Shown: positions 18,638 to 27,055, numbered from the stretch's first letter. The stretch is DNA of 64,000 nt from Gemmatimonadota bacterium (GCA_022340865.1 JAJDNC010000098.1:34050-98049); one strand, 5' to 3'. Numbers and translations: made by a program. The notes: generated by a model not told the origin, from the sequence alone.

Positions 18638-19554
18638 GATTGATCCTCCAGGATCTTGTACCAGACATTCATGCTCTCGATGGCGCCGCCGATCCAGGTG
18701 TTGTTGATCAGGGTGCCGGCGTACCGATAGCCACGGCGTCCGAAGGTGATGTTCATGCCGAAGGAGCCGGCTCGGGCAATCGTGTAGGCCACCCGCACGC
18801 CGGCCTCCCGGGCGTGCCGGCCCATGAGGGCGAGAAGGTCGGTGGCGATGCCGCGCTTCCGGTGCGAAGGCAAGGTGGCGAAGTCGGTCATCTCCACCAC
18901 CCCGGGTGGCCCTGCGGGCTCCATGGAGGACGCTCCTACCAGGCGTCCGTGGTCGCGCGCCGTGAAGAAGCGGGTGCCGTGCTCACGTTCGGCGCGCAGA
19001 TGGGCGGGGTCTTCGATGGGGAAGGGGTAGCTCTCGAAGACCTCGGCATAGCATGCCGCCAGCTCGTCGAGGTCTTCGGGTCCGGCCTCGTCAACGACGA
19101 CGACCTCCCCGCGTGGCATGCCCCCCCCGTTCGACATCGCCGCCAGGGACGTCGGCGGCTCCACGGAGCTCCCGGGCCTGTCGTCGGGCCCGGTCTCGGC
19201 CAGGGCGCGCGCATGCGCGGCCCTTCCCGCTTCGACGACCTCCTGGATCCGGGGGTCTCGGGGAGTGGCCCTTCCCGCCTCCAGGAACTTCCCGGCGAAG
19301 AGGCCGGACTCTCCTCCCTCGTGGAAGCGGGGCACCACGGCCTCCACCCGATAACCACGCCGGGCGAGCTCGCCGAAGTCCGAGGCGCGGGCCTTCACCA
19401 CGATCTTGCCGTAGCTGTTGCGGGTCGCGAGGGACTCGGCCTCATCCAGTACGAGGCGCACGTCGCCGGGGGCGATCCTCATGACGTAGACGCGATCGCT
19501 GTCCGGTCCGTGTTGGACTAGCGAGCTGCCAATGCGCAGGAGGCGGTCACGCAA
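18634..19554 (-). CDS. ablB: Beta-lysine N-acetyltransferase
   Basis: A 306-residue GNAT-fold enzyme that would acetylate the epsilon-amino group of beta-lysine with acetyl-CoA. The N-terminus carries the AblB-specific pattern IGSSLVQHGPDSDRVYVM followed by YRVEAVVPRFHEGGESGLFAGKF split across the first domain, which I recognise from archaeal and bacterial AblB proteins. The C-terminal GNAT domain contains SHRKRGIATDLL, the acetyl-CoA pyrophosphate-binding loop (RxxGIA), at about residues 228-245. It overlaps the symporter gene upstream by 8 bp and ablA downstream by 4 bp, so all three are probably translated together. Confidence 0.9.
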   Translation of the reverse strand: MRDRLLRIGSSLVQHGPDSDRVYVMRIAPGDVRLVLDEAESLATRNSYGKIVVKARASDFGELARRGYRVEAVVPRFHEGGESGLFAGKFLEAGRATPRDPRIQEVVEAGRAAHARALAETGPDDRPGSSVEPPTSLAAMSNGGGMPRGEVVVVDEAGPEDLDELAACYAEVFESYPFPIEDPAHLRAEREHGTRFFTARDHGRLVGASSMEPAGPPGVVEMTDFATLPSHRKRGIATDLLALMGRHAREAGVRVAYTIARAGSFGMNITFGRRGYRYAGTLINNTWIGGAIESMNVWYKILEDQS

Positions 19555-20998
19555 GGGACGCCTCCTCTTCTGTCTCCGTCGCGGTGTCCGTCTCCTCGCT
19601 CGTGAGAATCGAGACCGGGACGAACACCAGGGCGGACGCCAGGATGCCCCAGAAGCTCGGGTCGAGCCCGAGAGGAGGCGCCGCGCCGCTGATCAGCAGC
19701 ACCAGCGTGGTGCTCCCCCCGCAGATCATCCCCCAGAAGGCGCCGGAGGACGTGGACTGCCGCCAGAAATAGGCGCCCAACGTGGGCACGAAGAGACCTG
19801 CCACGAGGAACGCGTACGCCTTGAGGATCGCGTCCAGCACCATGGTGAACTGCGACGCGATGAGAATGGCGGCCAGGCCCACCACCAGGGTGGCGACCTG
19901 AGATGCCCGCACCAGGCGGGGCGTGTCCTTCATGGCCCATGGGCTCCGCTGCATGATGTCGCTCACTACGTTGCCCGACGAGGCGATCATGCACGAATCC
20001 GCCGTGGACATGATGGCGGAGAAGTAGGAGGCCACCACGATCCCGGTGACGCCCACCGGCAAGACGTGCGCGAGGAGGCGGGGCACGCCCAGCTCCGCGT
20101 CGATGCCGGGGAAGAGCACGCGGGACATCATGCCCAGGCCCACGCCGGCGAACGCCATGGCCGGCCACTCGAAGAGGCCGGCGATGAACCACGCCTTCTG
20201 AGCGTCCTTCGTGGTGGGGCTGGCGTACATGCGTTGATACAGCGTCATCGCCACCAACCAGATCGGCGCGATGGTGATGAACCAGTTCACCAAGGTGAGC
20301 GGCGACACATGGAAGAGGCTGAAGTAGCTCGCCGGAAGCGCCGCACGCAGTCCGTGCAGCCCGCCCACCTTGGCCAACGTGAACGGAATGGCGAAGAAGA
20401 CCAGTCCCATCATGAGCACGATCCACTGGATCGTGTCGGTGTAGATCACGGCTTTGAGACCGCCGAGGACCGTATACGCCACGATGACCCCGCCGATGAT
20501 GAGCGTGGCGAAGGTGATCTCCGTCATGCCGGGCGGCGCCCAGTGGATCACGGATCCCGACATGAGCTTGGCACCGGCGAGGATTTGCCCCGCCGTGAAG
20601 CCCAGGTATCCCAGAGCCGAGATCACCGCCGCCACCAGCGCCACGCGGCCGTCGTATCGGAAGCGCAGGAAGTCGGGGTAGGTCATCATGCCGTGCTCGG
20701 CATCGAGGCGCTTGATGCGCGGGATGACGAGTACCGCCGTGGTCCATGCGCCCACGAGGCCCGTGAAGAGCAGCCAGTTGCCCGATAGACCCATGGCGTA
20801 GCCGAGGCCGCCCAACCCGATGGAAAAGCCCCCACCCACGTCGGTGGCTGCCACCGAGAGTCCCACGTGACCCGGCGAGATGGCCCGGCCGCCGACGAAG
20901 TAGTCCTCGGCGCTCTCGTTCTTCTTGTGGAACCACCACCCCACACCGACCAATCCCAGCATGTAGGTGCCGAAGATCGCGTAATCCAGAAAGGTCAT
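19547..20998 (-). CDS. Sodium:solute symporter (SSS family)
   Basis: A 483-residue polytopic membrane protein with about 13 hydrophobic helices, of the SSS/LeuT-fold group that includes PutP and SGLT. The N-terminus FLDYAIFGTYMLGLVGVG and the motif ESAEDYFVGGR are typical. The substrate is unknown. Because it heads the ablB-ablA operon, uptake of lysine or of a compatible solute under osmotic stress is a reasonable inference. No Shine-Dalgarno sequence is visible before the ATG at 20998, and the leader is long if the candidate promoter at 21276-21303 is real. The short C-terminal cytoplasmic tail is acidic. Confidence 0.85.
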   Translation of the reverse strand: MTFLDYAIFGTYMLGLVGVGWWFHKKNESAEDYFVGGRAISPGHVGLSVAATDVGGGFSIGLGGLGYAMGLSGNWLLFTGLVGAWTTAVLVIPRIKRLDAEHGMMTYPDFLRFRYDGRVALVAAVISALGYLGFTAGQILAGAKLMSGSVIHWAPPGMTEITFATLIIGGVIVAYTVLGGLKAVIYTDTIQWIVLMMGLVFFAIPFTLAKVGGLHGLRAALPASYFSLFHVSPLTLVNWFITIAPIWLVAMTLYQRMYASPTTKDAQKAWFIAGLFEWPAMAFAGVGLGMMSRVLFPGIDAELGVPRLLAHVLPVGVTGIVVASYFSAIMSTADSCMIASSGNVVSDIMQRSPWAMKDTPRLVRASQVATLVVGLAAILIASQFTMVLDAILKAYAFLVAGLFVPTLGAYFWRQSTSSGAFWGMICGGSTTLVLLISGAAPPLGLDPSFWGILASALVFVPVSILTSEETDTATETEEEASLA

Positions 20999-21424
20999 GG
21001 GAAGGGTGTGCGCCGGCCCTTGTGCGCCGGGGGCGCACGCTCGGCGGCTCCGCGCTCAGGCGCGGCCGGGCCTGAGACGCGTTCCCGTGGGTAGACGGGG
21101 CGCTGAGGCGCAGGGAGAGATCACACCGGTGCGCATGGGCAGGACGTAGCCGCCGGCATGCCCGCCGTGGGCGGTCTCCAGCGATCCGGTGCCGAGTCGT
21201 TGCTGCGGTCGTCGACGGATGACGTGCTTCCTATCGGCGGTCGTAGGGAGGCATACTTCAAGACGCTAATCAAAAACACTAACCTGATACGAGGTCAGGT
21301 CAACCCTTGTGCGTGTAAGATGCGCTTCCCGACAGGCACCGATGACGCGCGCAGGCGACCTCCCGCCGGGGACCGAAGCAATGGTTCGACGAATGTCTTC
21401 CCGACTCCCGCCGGACGTCGTTCC
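20999..21424. other. 425-bp gene-free region upstream of the symporter-ablB-ablA operon
   Basis: No gene is supported here. The left half is ordinary GC-rich sequence. The stretch 21241-21310 is strikingly AT-rich for this genome and holds the candidate promoter/operator described separately. No tRNA, riboswitch or small RNA fold was recognised. Confidence 0.5.
21276..21303 (-). promoter_or_regulatory. Candidate promoter with MerR-like dyad for the ablBA operon
   Basis: Read on the minus strand, TTGACC (21303-21298, 5 of 6 to the -35 consensus) is followed by a dyad ACCTGA-N7-TCAGGT (21300-21282) overlapping the -35 and filling the spacer. Weak -10 candidates are TAGTGT at 16 bp and TGTTTT at 19 bp. 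A dyad lying between -35 and -10 with a long spacer is the layout of MerR-family promoters such as CueR targets. A start here would give a leader of about 270 nt. Confidence 0.3.
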
Positions 21425-22114
21425 TCACTCTTCGTCCTCCGACTTCTCCCGCGCCACCACACGCTCCAGGGCATGTCGAATCGCGCCGCCGGCGCCCGTG
21501 CCCACCGCGAGAGCGAACGCCACGCCGATGGCGCCGAAGCTGATGTAGAACGCGCCGAGTACGATCTCCCGGGCGAAGCCGAGCTGCCAGACCGCCAGCG
21601 CCCCGACGACGGCTTGGAGCACCCCCTTCACGATCCTGCCGAGCAGACGGGCTCTCTCGAAGCCCTCGTCCTCCAGCGCGTGGGTGACCCGCTCCCCCAC
21701 CACGTTCGACACCAGGAAGCCAACGGCCACGATGAGCGCCACCAGCCCCAGGTTTGGGAGGTAAAAGATGGAGCGGTCGATGAGGCTCGACAGGACGGTG
21801 AGCTTCCAGATCTGCAGGGCGTTGTCCAGGAAAAGCAGGACGATGGCGATCATCACCACGTTGCCCACCAGATCGTACATGGCGGCCCGAACGTCCCCCT
21901 TGCCGAAGGCCGCGCGCCATCCGGTGCGCCCGCCCAGTCGGTCGAGGCGGAGCCACACCATGGCACGTACCACGACGTGCTTGGCGACCCACCCCACCAT
22001 CACCCCCACGGCCAGAACCGCGAGGCCGGCGGCCAGGGTGGGCAGATAGGCGAAGACCTGGTCGGAGAACCGGGCCAGAGGGCCTACGTTGGTCTGAAAG
22101 GCGTTGGCCTGCAT
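21425..22114 (-). CDS. MscS-like conserved TM-helix membrane protein
   Basis: A 229-residue inner-membrane protein with about four to five hydrophobic helices. It contains repeats of the conserved TM-helix type found in small mechanosensitive-channel relatives: LPTLAAGLAVLAVGVMVGWVAK near the start, and related glycine-rich helices at about 105-135 and 195-215. The soluble beta domain of true MscS channels is absent, so channel activity is uncertain. The C-terminus is charged (REKSEDEE). It is 6 bp downstream of the amino-acid permease gene, so the two form an operon, and it precedes the compatible-solute operon on the same strand. Confidence 0.7.
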   Translation of the reverse strand: MQANAFQTNVGPLARFSDQVFAYLPTLAAGLAVLAVGVMVGWVAKHVVVRAMVWLRLDRLGGRTGWRAAFGKGDVRAAMYDLVGNVVMIAIVLLFLDNALQIWKLTVLSSLIDRSIFYLPNLGLVALIVAVGFLVSNVVGERVTHALEDEGFERARLLGRIVKGVLQAVVGALAVWQLGFAREIVLGAFYISFGAIGVAFALAVGTGAGGAIRHALERVVAREKSEDEE

Positions 22115-22120
22115 GTCGGC

Positions 22121-24367
22121 CTACTCCTGCCGGAAGAAGATTCGCTCGAAGCGCCGCGTCCGCTTGTGCACGACGTCCCTCACCACCACCACGGGATTCC
22201 AACCCGTGTGCGCCACCGTCGCCGGCACCGTCTCCCCGAAGAGCGCCGCCACCGGAGCGTCCTCGGGCGCCCCCATTACCACCAGCTCCCGGGGCCTCAG
22301 CGCCTGCGTGAGGCCGGCGGCGACGTCACGGTGCGCGACGACGCCCAGGGTGCCCTGGAAGGCCGCCGCTTCGAGAGTCTCGCGGGCCGCCGACACGCCG
22401 CGGTCGCGCTCGTGCTTGGGATCGTCCGGGGACACCACTGTCAACGCCCGCGCCACCGCGCCGTACCACGCCGTGAACGCGGGCACGAGGTCCGCGGCCA
22501 GAGCGGTGTTGGCGCTCCGCGTGGTGGGCAGCACGATCCCGGTGGTTCCCTCCCGGGTCGGGCGCCCGTAGAGGATCGCCACCTGGCAGGGGGCGTCCTG
22601 GAGCACGCGCTCCACCACCGTGCTCACCAGGCGCTCCACCCACGACTGCCGGTTCGGCTGACCGATGACGATGAAGTTGCACGACTCCTCTCGGGCGGTC
22701 TCGACGATGCCGTGGCTTACCCGCCGGGAGATCTTGATGACGGGATGCACGGGGATCCCCCGCGCACGCCCATACTCCACCGCTCGCTGCAGCTGCGGCT
22801 CGAGCGCGCGCACCCCCTTGCGTCCCACCATGAGAGACTCGCCCTCGGGGACCTCCACCACCGTCACGGCGACGAGCTCCCCGGCGTGGCGCTTCGCGAT
22901 GGCGAGCCCCACCTCCATGAGGGACTCCATGCTGTCCGGCGCTGCCAGTGCCACCAGCACGCGGTACTCCTTGCGCTCGATGCGCTCCATCCACGCCGCG
23001 CGCTCCACGAACGCCGCCTCGTGGTCCCGCGCGTATCCGTAGTAGAGGAAGGCGCCCACGACGACCCAGGCTCCGGTGGCCACGAGGGAGAGCGGGTAGT
23101 GCCCCACCAGGAAGACCGTCAGGAAGAGCATGGTGCCGATGGCCAGGACCGGTATCACCGGCATGAACGGGATGCGGAAGCCCCGGTCCAGGTCCGGCCG
23201 GGTCTTGCGCAGCCGCATCACGGCGATGTTCACCTGTACGAAGAGCAGCAGGAACATGATGTCCGACGCCGCCGCCACCGACTCGATGGGCAGCGCCACC
23301 GCCATGAAGACGATGAGCACCGTGGAGAACAGGATCGCGTAGTGGGGGGTCGCCCGCCTGGCGTGCACCTGGCCGAGGAGCTGAGGCAGGTTGGCGTCCC
23401 GGGCCATGGCGAAGGCCACACGGGAGGACGAGTAGATGGTGGCGTTCAACGCGGACAGCGTGGACAGGAGCCCGCCGATGAGGATGACCACGCCGCCCCC
23501 GGCGATGAACTGGTCGGCGACGCTCACCAGCGCGGTCTCCTTCTCCTTTCCCAGATACTCGGTCACCGACATTCCCGCCGGTGCGTGCACCGCGCCCACC
23601 GCCACCAGCGCCACCAGCAGATAGATGGGCACCACGATGAGAAGAGACAGAAACGTGGCCCGGGGGACGTTCTTCTTGGGGTTCTCCACCTCCTCGCTGG
23701 TCTGGGCGATGATCTCGTAGCCCTCGAAGGCGATGAAGGTGAGCCCCATGGCGGCGAACACGCCTCCCCACCCGTTCGAGAGCATGGGCTGGAAGGCCGC
23801 GTGCCAGTCCGGGCGGCGGAGCATCACCACTACGCCCACGGCACCGAAGGCCAGGATGATGATCACCTTGGCCACGGTGATCACGTTCCCGGCCTTCCCG
23901 GTCTCCGAAGCCCCGCGGAAGTTGATGTAGGCGAAGAGCACGCACACGACGACGGCGAGCCACTTCTCCAGCGTCATGAAGCCCAGGTGGATCTGGGGAG
24001 CGCCGGCCGCCGTGAGGACGAGGCGGAAGTAGGCGCCGAAGCCCAGGGCGTAGAGGGAGCACGCCACCGCGTGGGCGAACCACGACATCCACCCGCTCAG
24101 GAAGCCGTTGGGGTCGGGCAGCGCCGTCTTGACCCAGAGGTATCCGCCACCGGCGTCGTGGAACGAGGAACCGAGCTCGGCGTATGCCATTGCGGTGAGC
24201 AGGGCTACGAACCCGTTCAGCGCGAAGGTGATGAGCAGGGCCGGCCCGGCGACGCCCGCGGCGATGCCGGTGAGCACGAAGATGCCGGCGCCGATCATGG
24301 CCCCGACGCCGATCATCGTGATGTCCGTGAGCCGCATCTCGCGGCTCAGTCGGACCTCGAAAGACAT
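22121..24367 (-). CDS. APC-family amino-acid permease fused to tandem universal-stress domains
   Basis: A 748-residue fusion. Residues 1-450 form a 12-helix APC transporter (MIGVGAMIGAGIFVLTG in TM1, with the GAGIF substrate-site motif). About residues 460-600 form a universal stress protein domain (YRVLVALAAPDSMESL, CNFIVIGQPNRQSW, then CQVAILYG), and a second, more diverged USP-like domain runs to the end. Such fusions occur among cationic amino-acid transporters, where the soluble domains are thought to bind nucleotide and modulate transport. The frame is open slightly further upstream; the ATG at 24367 is chosen because GGAGAAGAG sits about 5-8 nt before it. It is cotranscribed with the MscS-like gene. 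Confidence 0.87.
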   Translation of the reverse strand: MSFEVRLSREMRLTDITMIGVGAMIGAGIFVLTGIAAGVAGPALLITFALNGFVALLTAMAYAELGSSFHDAGGGYLWVKTALPDPNGFLSGWMSWFAHAVACSLYALGFGAYFRLVLTAAGAPQIHLGFMTLEKWLAVVVCVLFAYINFRGASETGKAGNVITVAKVIIILAFGAVGVVVMLRRPDWHAAFQPMLSNGWGGVFAAMGLTFIAFEGYEIIAQTSEEVENPKKNVPRATFLSLLIVVPIYLLVALVAVGAVHAPAGMSVTEYLGKEKETALVSVADQFIAGGGVVILIGGLLSTLSALNATIYSSSRVAFAMARDANLPQLLGQVHARRATPHYAILFSTVLIVFMAVALPIESVAAASDIMFLLLFVQVNIAVMRLRKTRPDLDRGFRIPFMPVIPVLAIGTMLFLTVFLVGHYPLSLVATGAWVVVGAFLYYGYARDHEAAFVERAAWMERIERKEYRVLVALAAPDSMESLMEVGLAIAKRHAGELVAVTVVEVPEGESLMVGRKGVRALEPQLQRAVEYGRARGIPVHPVIKISRRVSHGIVETAREESCNFIVIGQPNRQSWVERLVSTVVERVLQDAPCQVAILYGRPTREGTTGIVLPTTRSANTALAADLVPAFTAWYGAVARALTVVSPDDPKHERDRGVSAARETLEAAAFQGTLGVVAHRDVAAGLTQALRPRELVVMGAPEDAPVAALFGETVPATVAHTGWNPVVVVRDVVHKRTRRFERIFFRQE

Positions 24368-24537
24368 CGAGCTCTTCTCCATGGGCGCCAACAGTGGCTC
24401 CGACAGGGGCTTTACAGCAAGCCGGGGACTGTCGGTCTAGCGTTTCGGCGGGCTCCGTTGTCTTTTCAGGTGTCTCTTTTCGGATGTTGCTTGACGCATC
24501 AACCGACGGCGATTCCCTCAACCAATAGTGGTGGCCG

Positions 24538-24732
24538 GTGCTCTATTTCGGGCCTGAAACGTACATGCCTCTGGCCTCGGCGGTCGCCGCGGTCGTGGGA
24601 GTCGCGCTCACGTTCTGGCGGCGGTTGGTGGGTTTCTTCCGCCGGATATTCTCCGGGCGCGAACCGGAGCTCCCACCCGCGGGCGCGAGCTCCGGCGAGG
24701 CCTCGCCCCCGAAGCGATCGGTGGACGATTAG
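24538..24732 (+). CDS. Small single-span membrane protein (FGPET motif)
   Basis: A 64-residue protein starting at GTG. Residues 2-12 read LYFGPETYMPL, followed by one hydrophobic helix (about 12-27) and a basic juxtamembrane stretch WRRLVGFFRRIF, then a Pro/Ser/Gly-rich tail. I recall similar short FGPET...PLAS proteins next to sulfatase/pyrophosphatase-type genes in other bacteria, but no function is known to me. Here it sits 46 bp before the remnant phosphodiesterase and in the same direction as the sulfatase-fold gene, which supports a real coding sequence despite its size. The Shine-Dalgarno sequence is weak. Confidence 0.6.
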   Translation: MLYFGPETYMPLASAVAAVVGVALTFWRRLVGFFRRIFSGREPELPPAGASSGEASPPKRSVDD

Positions 24733-24777
24733 AGGCATTCCCGTTCCACACGAACACGAAGACCGAGTGCCGGCACG

Positions 24778-24959
24778 ATGAAGCCCGGCAAGGTGGTGGT
24801 CATCGGCCTGGACGGCTTCGACCCGACCCTGGCCGAGGGGATGATCGAGAGAGGCGCGCTTCCCAACCTGGCGAAGCTGCGCAAGACGTACTTCCACCCC
24901 CCACGACGGGTGACGACATCGTGCGGGAGAGGCTGAGGGGCCTGGGATACCTGGGATGA
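24778..24959 (+). pseudogene. Internally deleted alkaline-phosphatase-superfamily phosphodiesterase
   Basis: The ATG at 24778 opens a frame encoding the typical start of a type I phosphodiesterase/nucleotide pyrophosphatase: KVVVIGLDGFDPTL with metal-ligand Asp12, then ERGALPNLAKLR. About 38 codons in, the similarity stops and this frame ends at 24934-24936. In another frame, 24912-24959 encodes DDIVRERLRGLGYLG and a stop, which is the characteristic C-terminal end of the same superfamily. The two ends of one gene are therefore joined with more than 90% of the middle missing, the junction lying near the C-run at 24894-24905. The residual stop overlaps the next ATG (ATGA), as it would in an intact coupled operon. 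An assembly collapse would look identical. Confidence 0.7.
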
Positions 24960-27055
24960 GCCGTCGCCGGAAGCCGAGAAAGGCCTCGGGGTCCTCGCCG
25001 AAGCGCAAGCCGTCGCGCGGGGCTCCCGGGAACGCGAAGAACGCGAAGAAGGAGCCCGCTCGCAAGCAGGCCGTACCGCGATCCAGACCCGCGGAGACCA
25101 CGCCGGCCGAGACGGGGCCCCTGTCGTGGGGGCGGATCGTGCTCATGGCGGTCGCCGCCGGCGTCTGGACGGGCCTGATAGAGGAGATCCCGGTCCTGCT
25201 GGCCCCGTTCGGCCACGTGGTGGTGCGCCTCGGACGCGACTTCGTCTGGATGACGCCCCTGGCCGACATCCTCTACTTCCTCATCGCGGCGGGCGTGCTC
25301 CTGGCCCTCGGCCGCCGCTGGCCACACGCGAGGAACCGCAGCGTGGTGGTGGGCACCTTCGCCGGGCTGTGCGCCCTGGAGCTGGGGCTCCTGCCGGAAC
25401 GGCTCTACGCTCTGGCCATCATCGTGCTGGCCATCGGCGTGGGCGTGCAGGTGCACCGCATGGTGAAGCGGCCGCCCCGGCACCGCCGGCTGATGCCGGC
25501 GGCCGCCGTCGTGGGACTTCTCCTGGCGGGGGGGATGACGGCCCGCATGGAGTGGAATGAGTGGGTCTGGAATCGGTACTGGATGACGGGGCTGCCCATG
25601 GCCGAGGCCGGTGCGCCCAACGTTCTCCTGATCATTCTGGACACCGTGCGCGGCGCCAGTCTCGACTTCGTCGACCCATCGGGGGCCGCCTCCGACTTTC
25701 CACCGGCGCACACGCCCGTGATGGACAGCCTGGCGGCGTCCTCCGTCAACTTCACCAAGGCCATCGCGGCCTCGCCGTGGACCCTGCCCTCCCACGCCAG
25801 CATGTTCACGGGGGCCTGGCCCATCCGGCTCTGGGGGGAGCGCTCACAGGGTGGCGAGTGGATGCGGGCTCTGCCCCCGCAGCACCCGGTGGTGGCGGAG
25901 GCCCTGGCCCGTCACGGCTATCTCACCGCAGGGTTCGTGGGGAACCTGACGTTCACTGTGGCCGCCACCGGCCTCGCCCGCGGCTTCCTCGTGTACGAGG
26001 ACTTTCCCATCTCCGTGGGCCAGATGATCCTGTGCACGTCGCTGGGCCGGCGACTCGCCGGGAGCTCCAAGCTACGCCGGATCATCGGCTATCAAGAGCT
26101 GCTGAACCGCAAGGACGCGAGGAAGGTCACCGACGAGTTCCTGGGCTGGGAGCGGAAGCACGGGAAGGGCGACCATCCCTGGTTCGCGTTCCTGAACTAC
26201 TTCGATGCGCACGAGCCGTACTTCCCGCCCGATTCGGTGAAGCGCGCCATGCCGCCGGGAAGCCACTGGGACAACTTCACGCACTTCGCCGACCTGCTCA
26301 ACGGGAGCGGGGCGTACGTGACCGACAAGTGGAAGATGGACCCGGCGGAGCGCCACGCACACGCTGCGGGATACGCTGCGGCCATCACCCACGAGGACGA
26401 GCAGGTCGGGCGGATCCTCGCCGTGCTCAAGCAGCGTGGCGTGCTGGACAACACGGTGGTGGTCATCGCCGGGGACCACGGTGAGCAGCTGGGCGAGCAC
26501 AACCTGTACAACCACCCCAACAGCCTCTACATGCAGACGGTGCACGTGCCCCTCATCGTGGACGATCCACGGCCCGGGCACGACCCGAAGGCGCGGGTGA
26601 ACCAGGTGGTCAGCCTGCGGGACGTCGGTGCCACGCTCCTCCACCTCGCGGGAGTCAATCCCGCCCGGGAAGGCATCGGGGGCCGCTCGCTGTCGCGATT
26701 CTGGTCGATGAGCGACTCGGTGGGCCCGGGGCAGGACACCGTCGGCGACACCATCTTCTCCAGCGTGAGCCGGGGGTCGGACCGCGAGCCGTGGTACCCC
26801 GCCAACTGGGGTCCCGAGATGTACTCGTTGATGGATTCGACCTACGAGTACATCCGCAACGGGGATGGCACCGAGGAGCTCTATGACATACGCCTGGACC
26901 CCGCCGAGCTGCGGGACCTCGTCAACCGGCCGCAGGAGGCGTCGGTCCTGGCGCACTTCCGGACCGTGCTGCACGGGCTGGTCTCGCGCGTGCCTGCGGT
27001 GCCGAAGGAGCCGGTGGAGCACCCGAAGGCTCCACCCAGGAACGAAGGACGCTAG
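24956..27055 (+). CDS. Membrane-anchored sulfatase-fold hydrolase/transferase with Thr nucleophile
   Basis: A 699-residue protein. An Arg/Lys-rich N-terminal tail (1-50) precedes about five hydrophobic helices (58-195), then an alkaline-phosphatase-superfamily catalytic domain (about 220-660). Metal ligands appear in LLIILDTVRG (Asp229) and AGDHGEQLGEH. The nucleophile position in SPWTLPSHASMFTG holds Thr276 instead of the Cys or Ser that becomes formylglycine in true sulfatases. This matches phosphotransferases such as LtaS and the phosphoethanolamine transferases more than sulfate esterases. It starts inside the stop of the degenerate upstream gene and probably belongs to the same operon as the small membrane protein. 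Substrate is unknown. Confidence 0.8.
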   Translation: MSRRRKPRKASGSSPKRKPSRGAPGNAKNAKKEPARKQAVPRSRPAETTPAETGPLSWGRIVLMAVAAGVWTGLIEEIPVLLAPFGHVVVRLGRDFVWMTPLADILYFLIAAGVLLALGRRWPHARNRSVVVGTFAGLCALELGLLPERLYALAIIVLAIGVGVQVHRMVKRPPRHRRLMPAAAVVGLLLAGGMTARMEWNEWVWNRYWMTGLPMAEAGAPNVLLIILDTVRGASLDFVDPSGAASDFPPAHTPVMDSLAASSVNFTKAIAASPWTLPSHASMFTGAWPIRLWGERSQGGEWMRALPPQHPVVAEALARHGYLTAGFVGNLTFTVAATGLARGFLVYEDFPISVGQMILCTSLGRRLAGSSKLRRIIGYQELLNRKDARKVTDEFLGWERKHGKGDHPWFAFLNYFDAHEPYFPPDSVKRAMPPGSHWDNFTHFADLLNGSGAYVTDKWKMDPAERHAHAAGYAAAITHEDEQVGRILAVLKQRGVLDNTVVVIAGDHGEQLGEHNLYNHPNSLYMQTVHVPLIVDDPRPGHDPKARVNQVVSLRDVGATLLHLAGVNPAREGIGGRSLSRFWSMSDSVGPGQDTVGDTIFSSVSRGSDREPWYPANWGPEMYSLMDSTYEYIRNGDGTEELYDIRLDPAELRDLVNRPQEASVLAHFRTVLHGLVSRVPAVPKEPVEHPKAPPRNEGR

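Noticed and set aside
24457..24537. TTGACG upstream of the small FGPET protein as a -35 element
   Set aside because: No -10-like hexamer follows at 15-19 bp.
21158..24781. A 1207-codon open frame on the plus strand
   Set aside because: It is antisense to the MscS-like and permease genes, has low-complexity His/Arg/Gly composition and no recognisable domain.
24956..27055. Annotation as arylsulfatase
   Set aside because: The Cys/Ser required for formylglycine is replaced by Thr276, so sulfate-ester hydrolysis is not supported.
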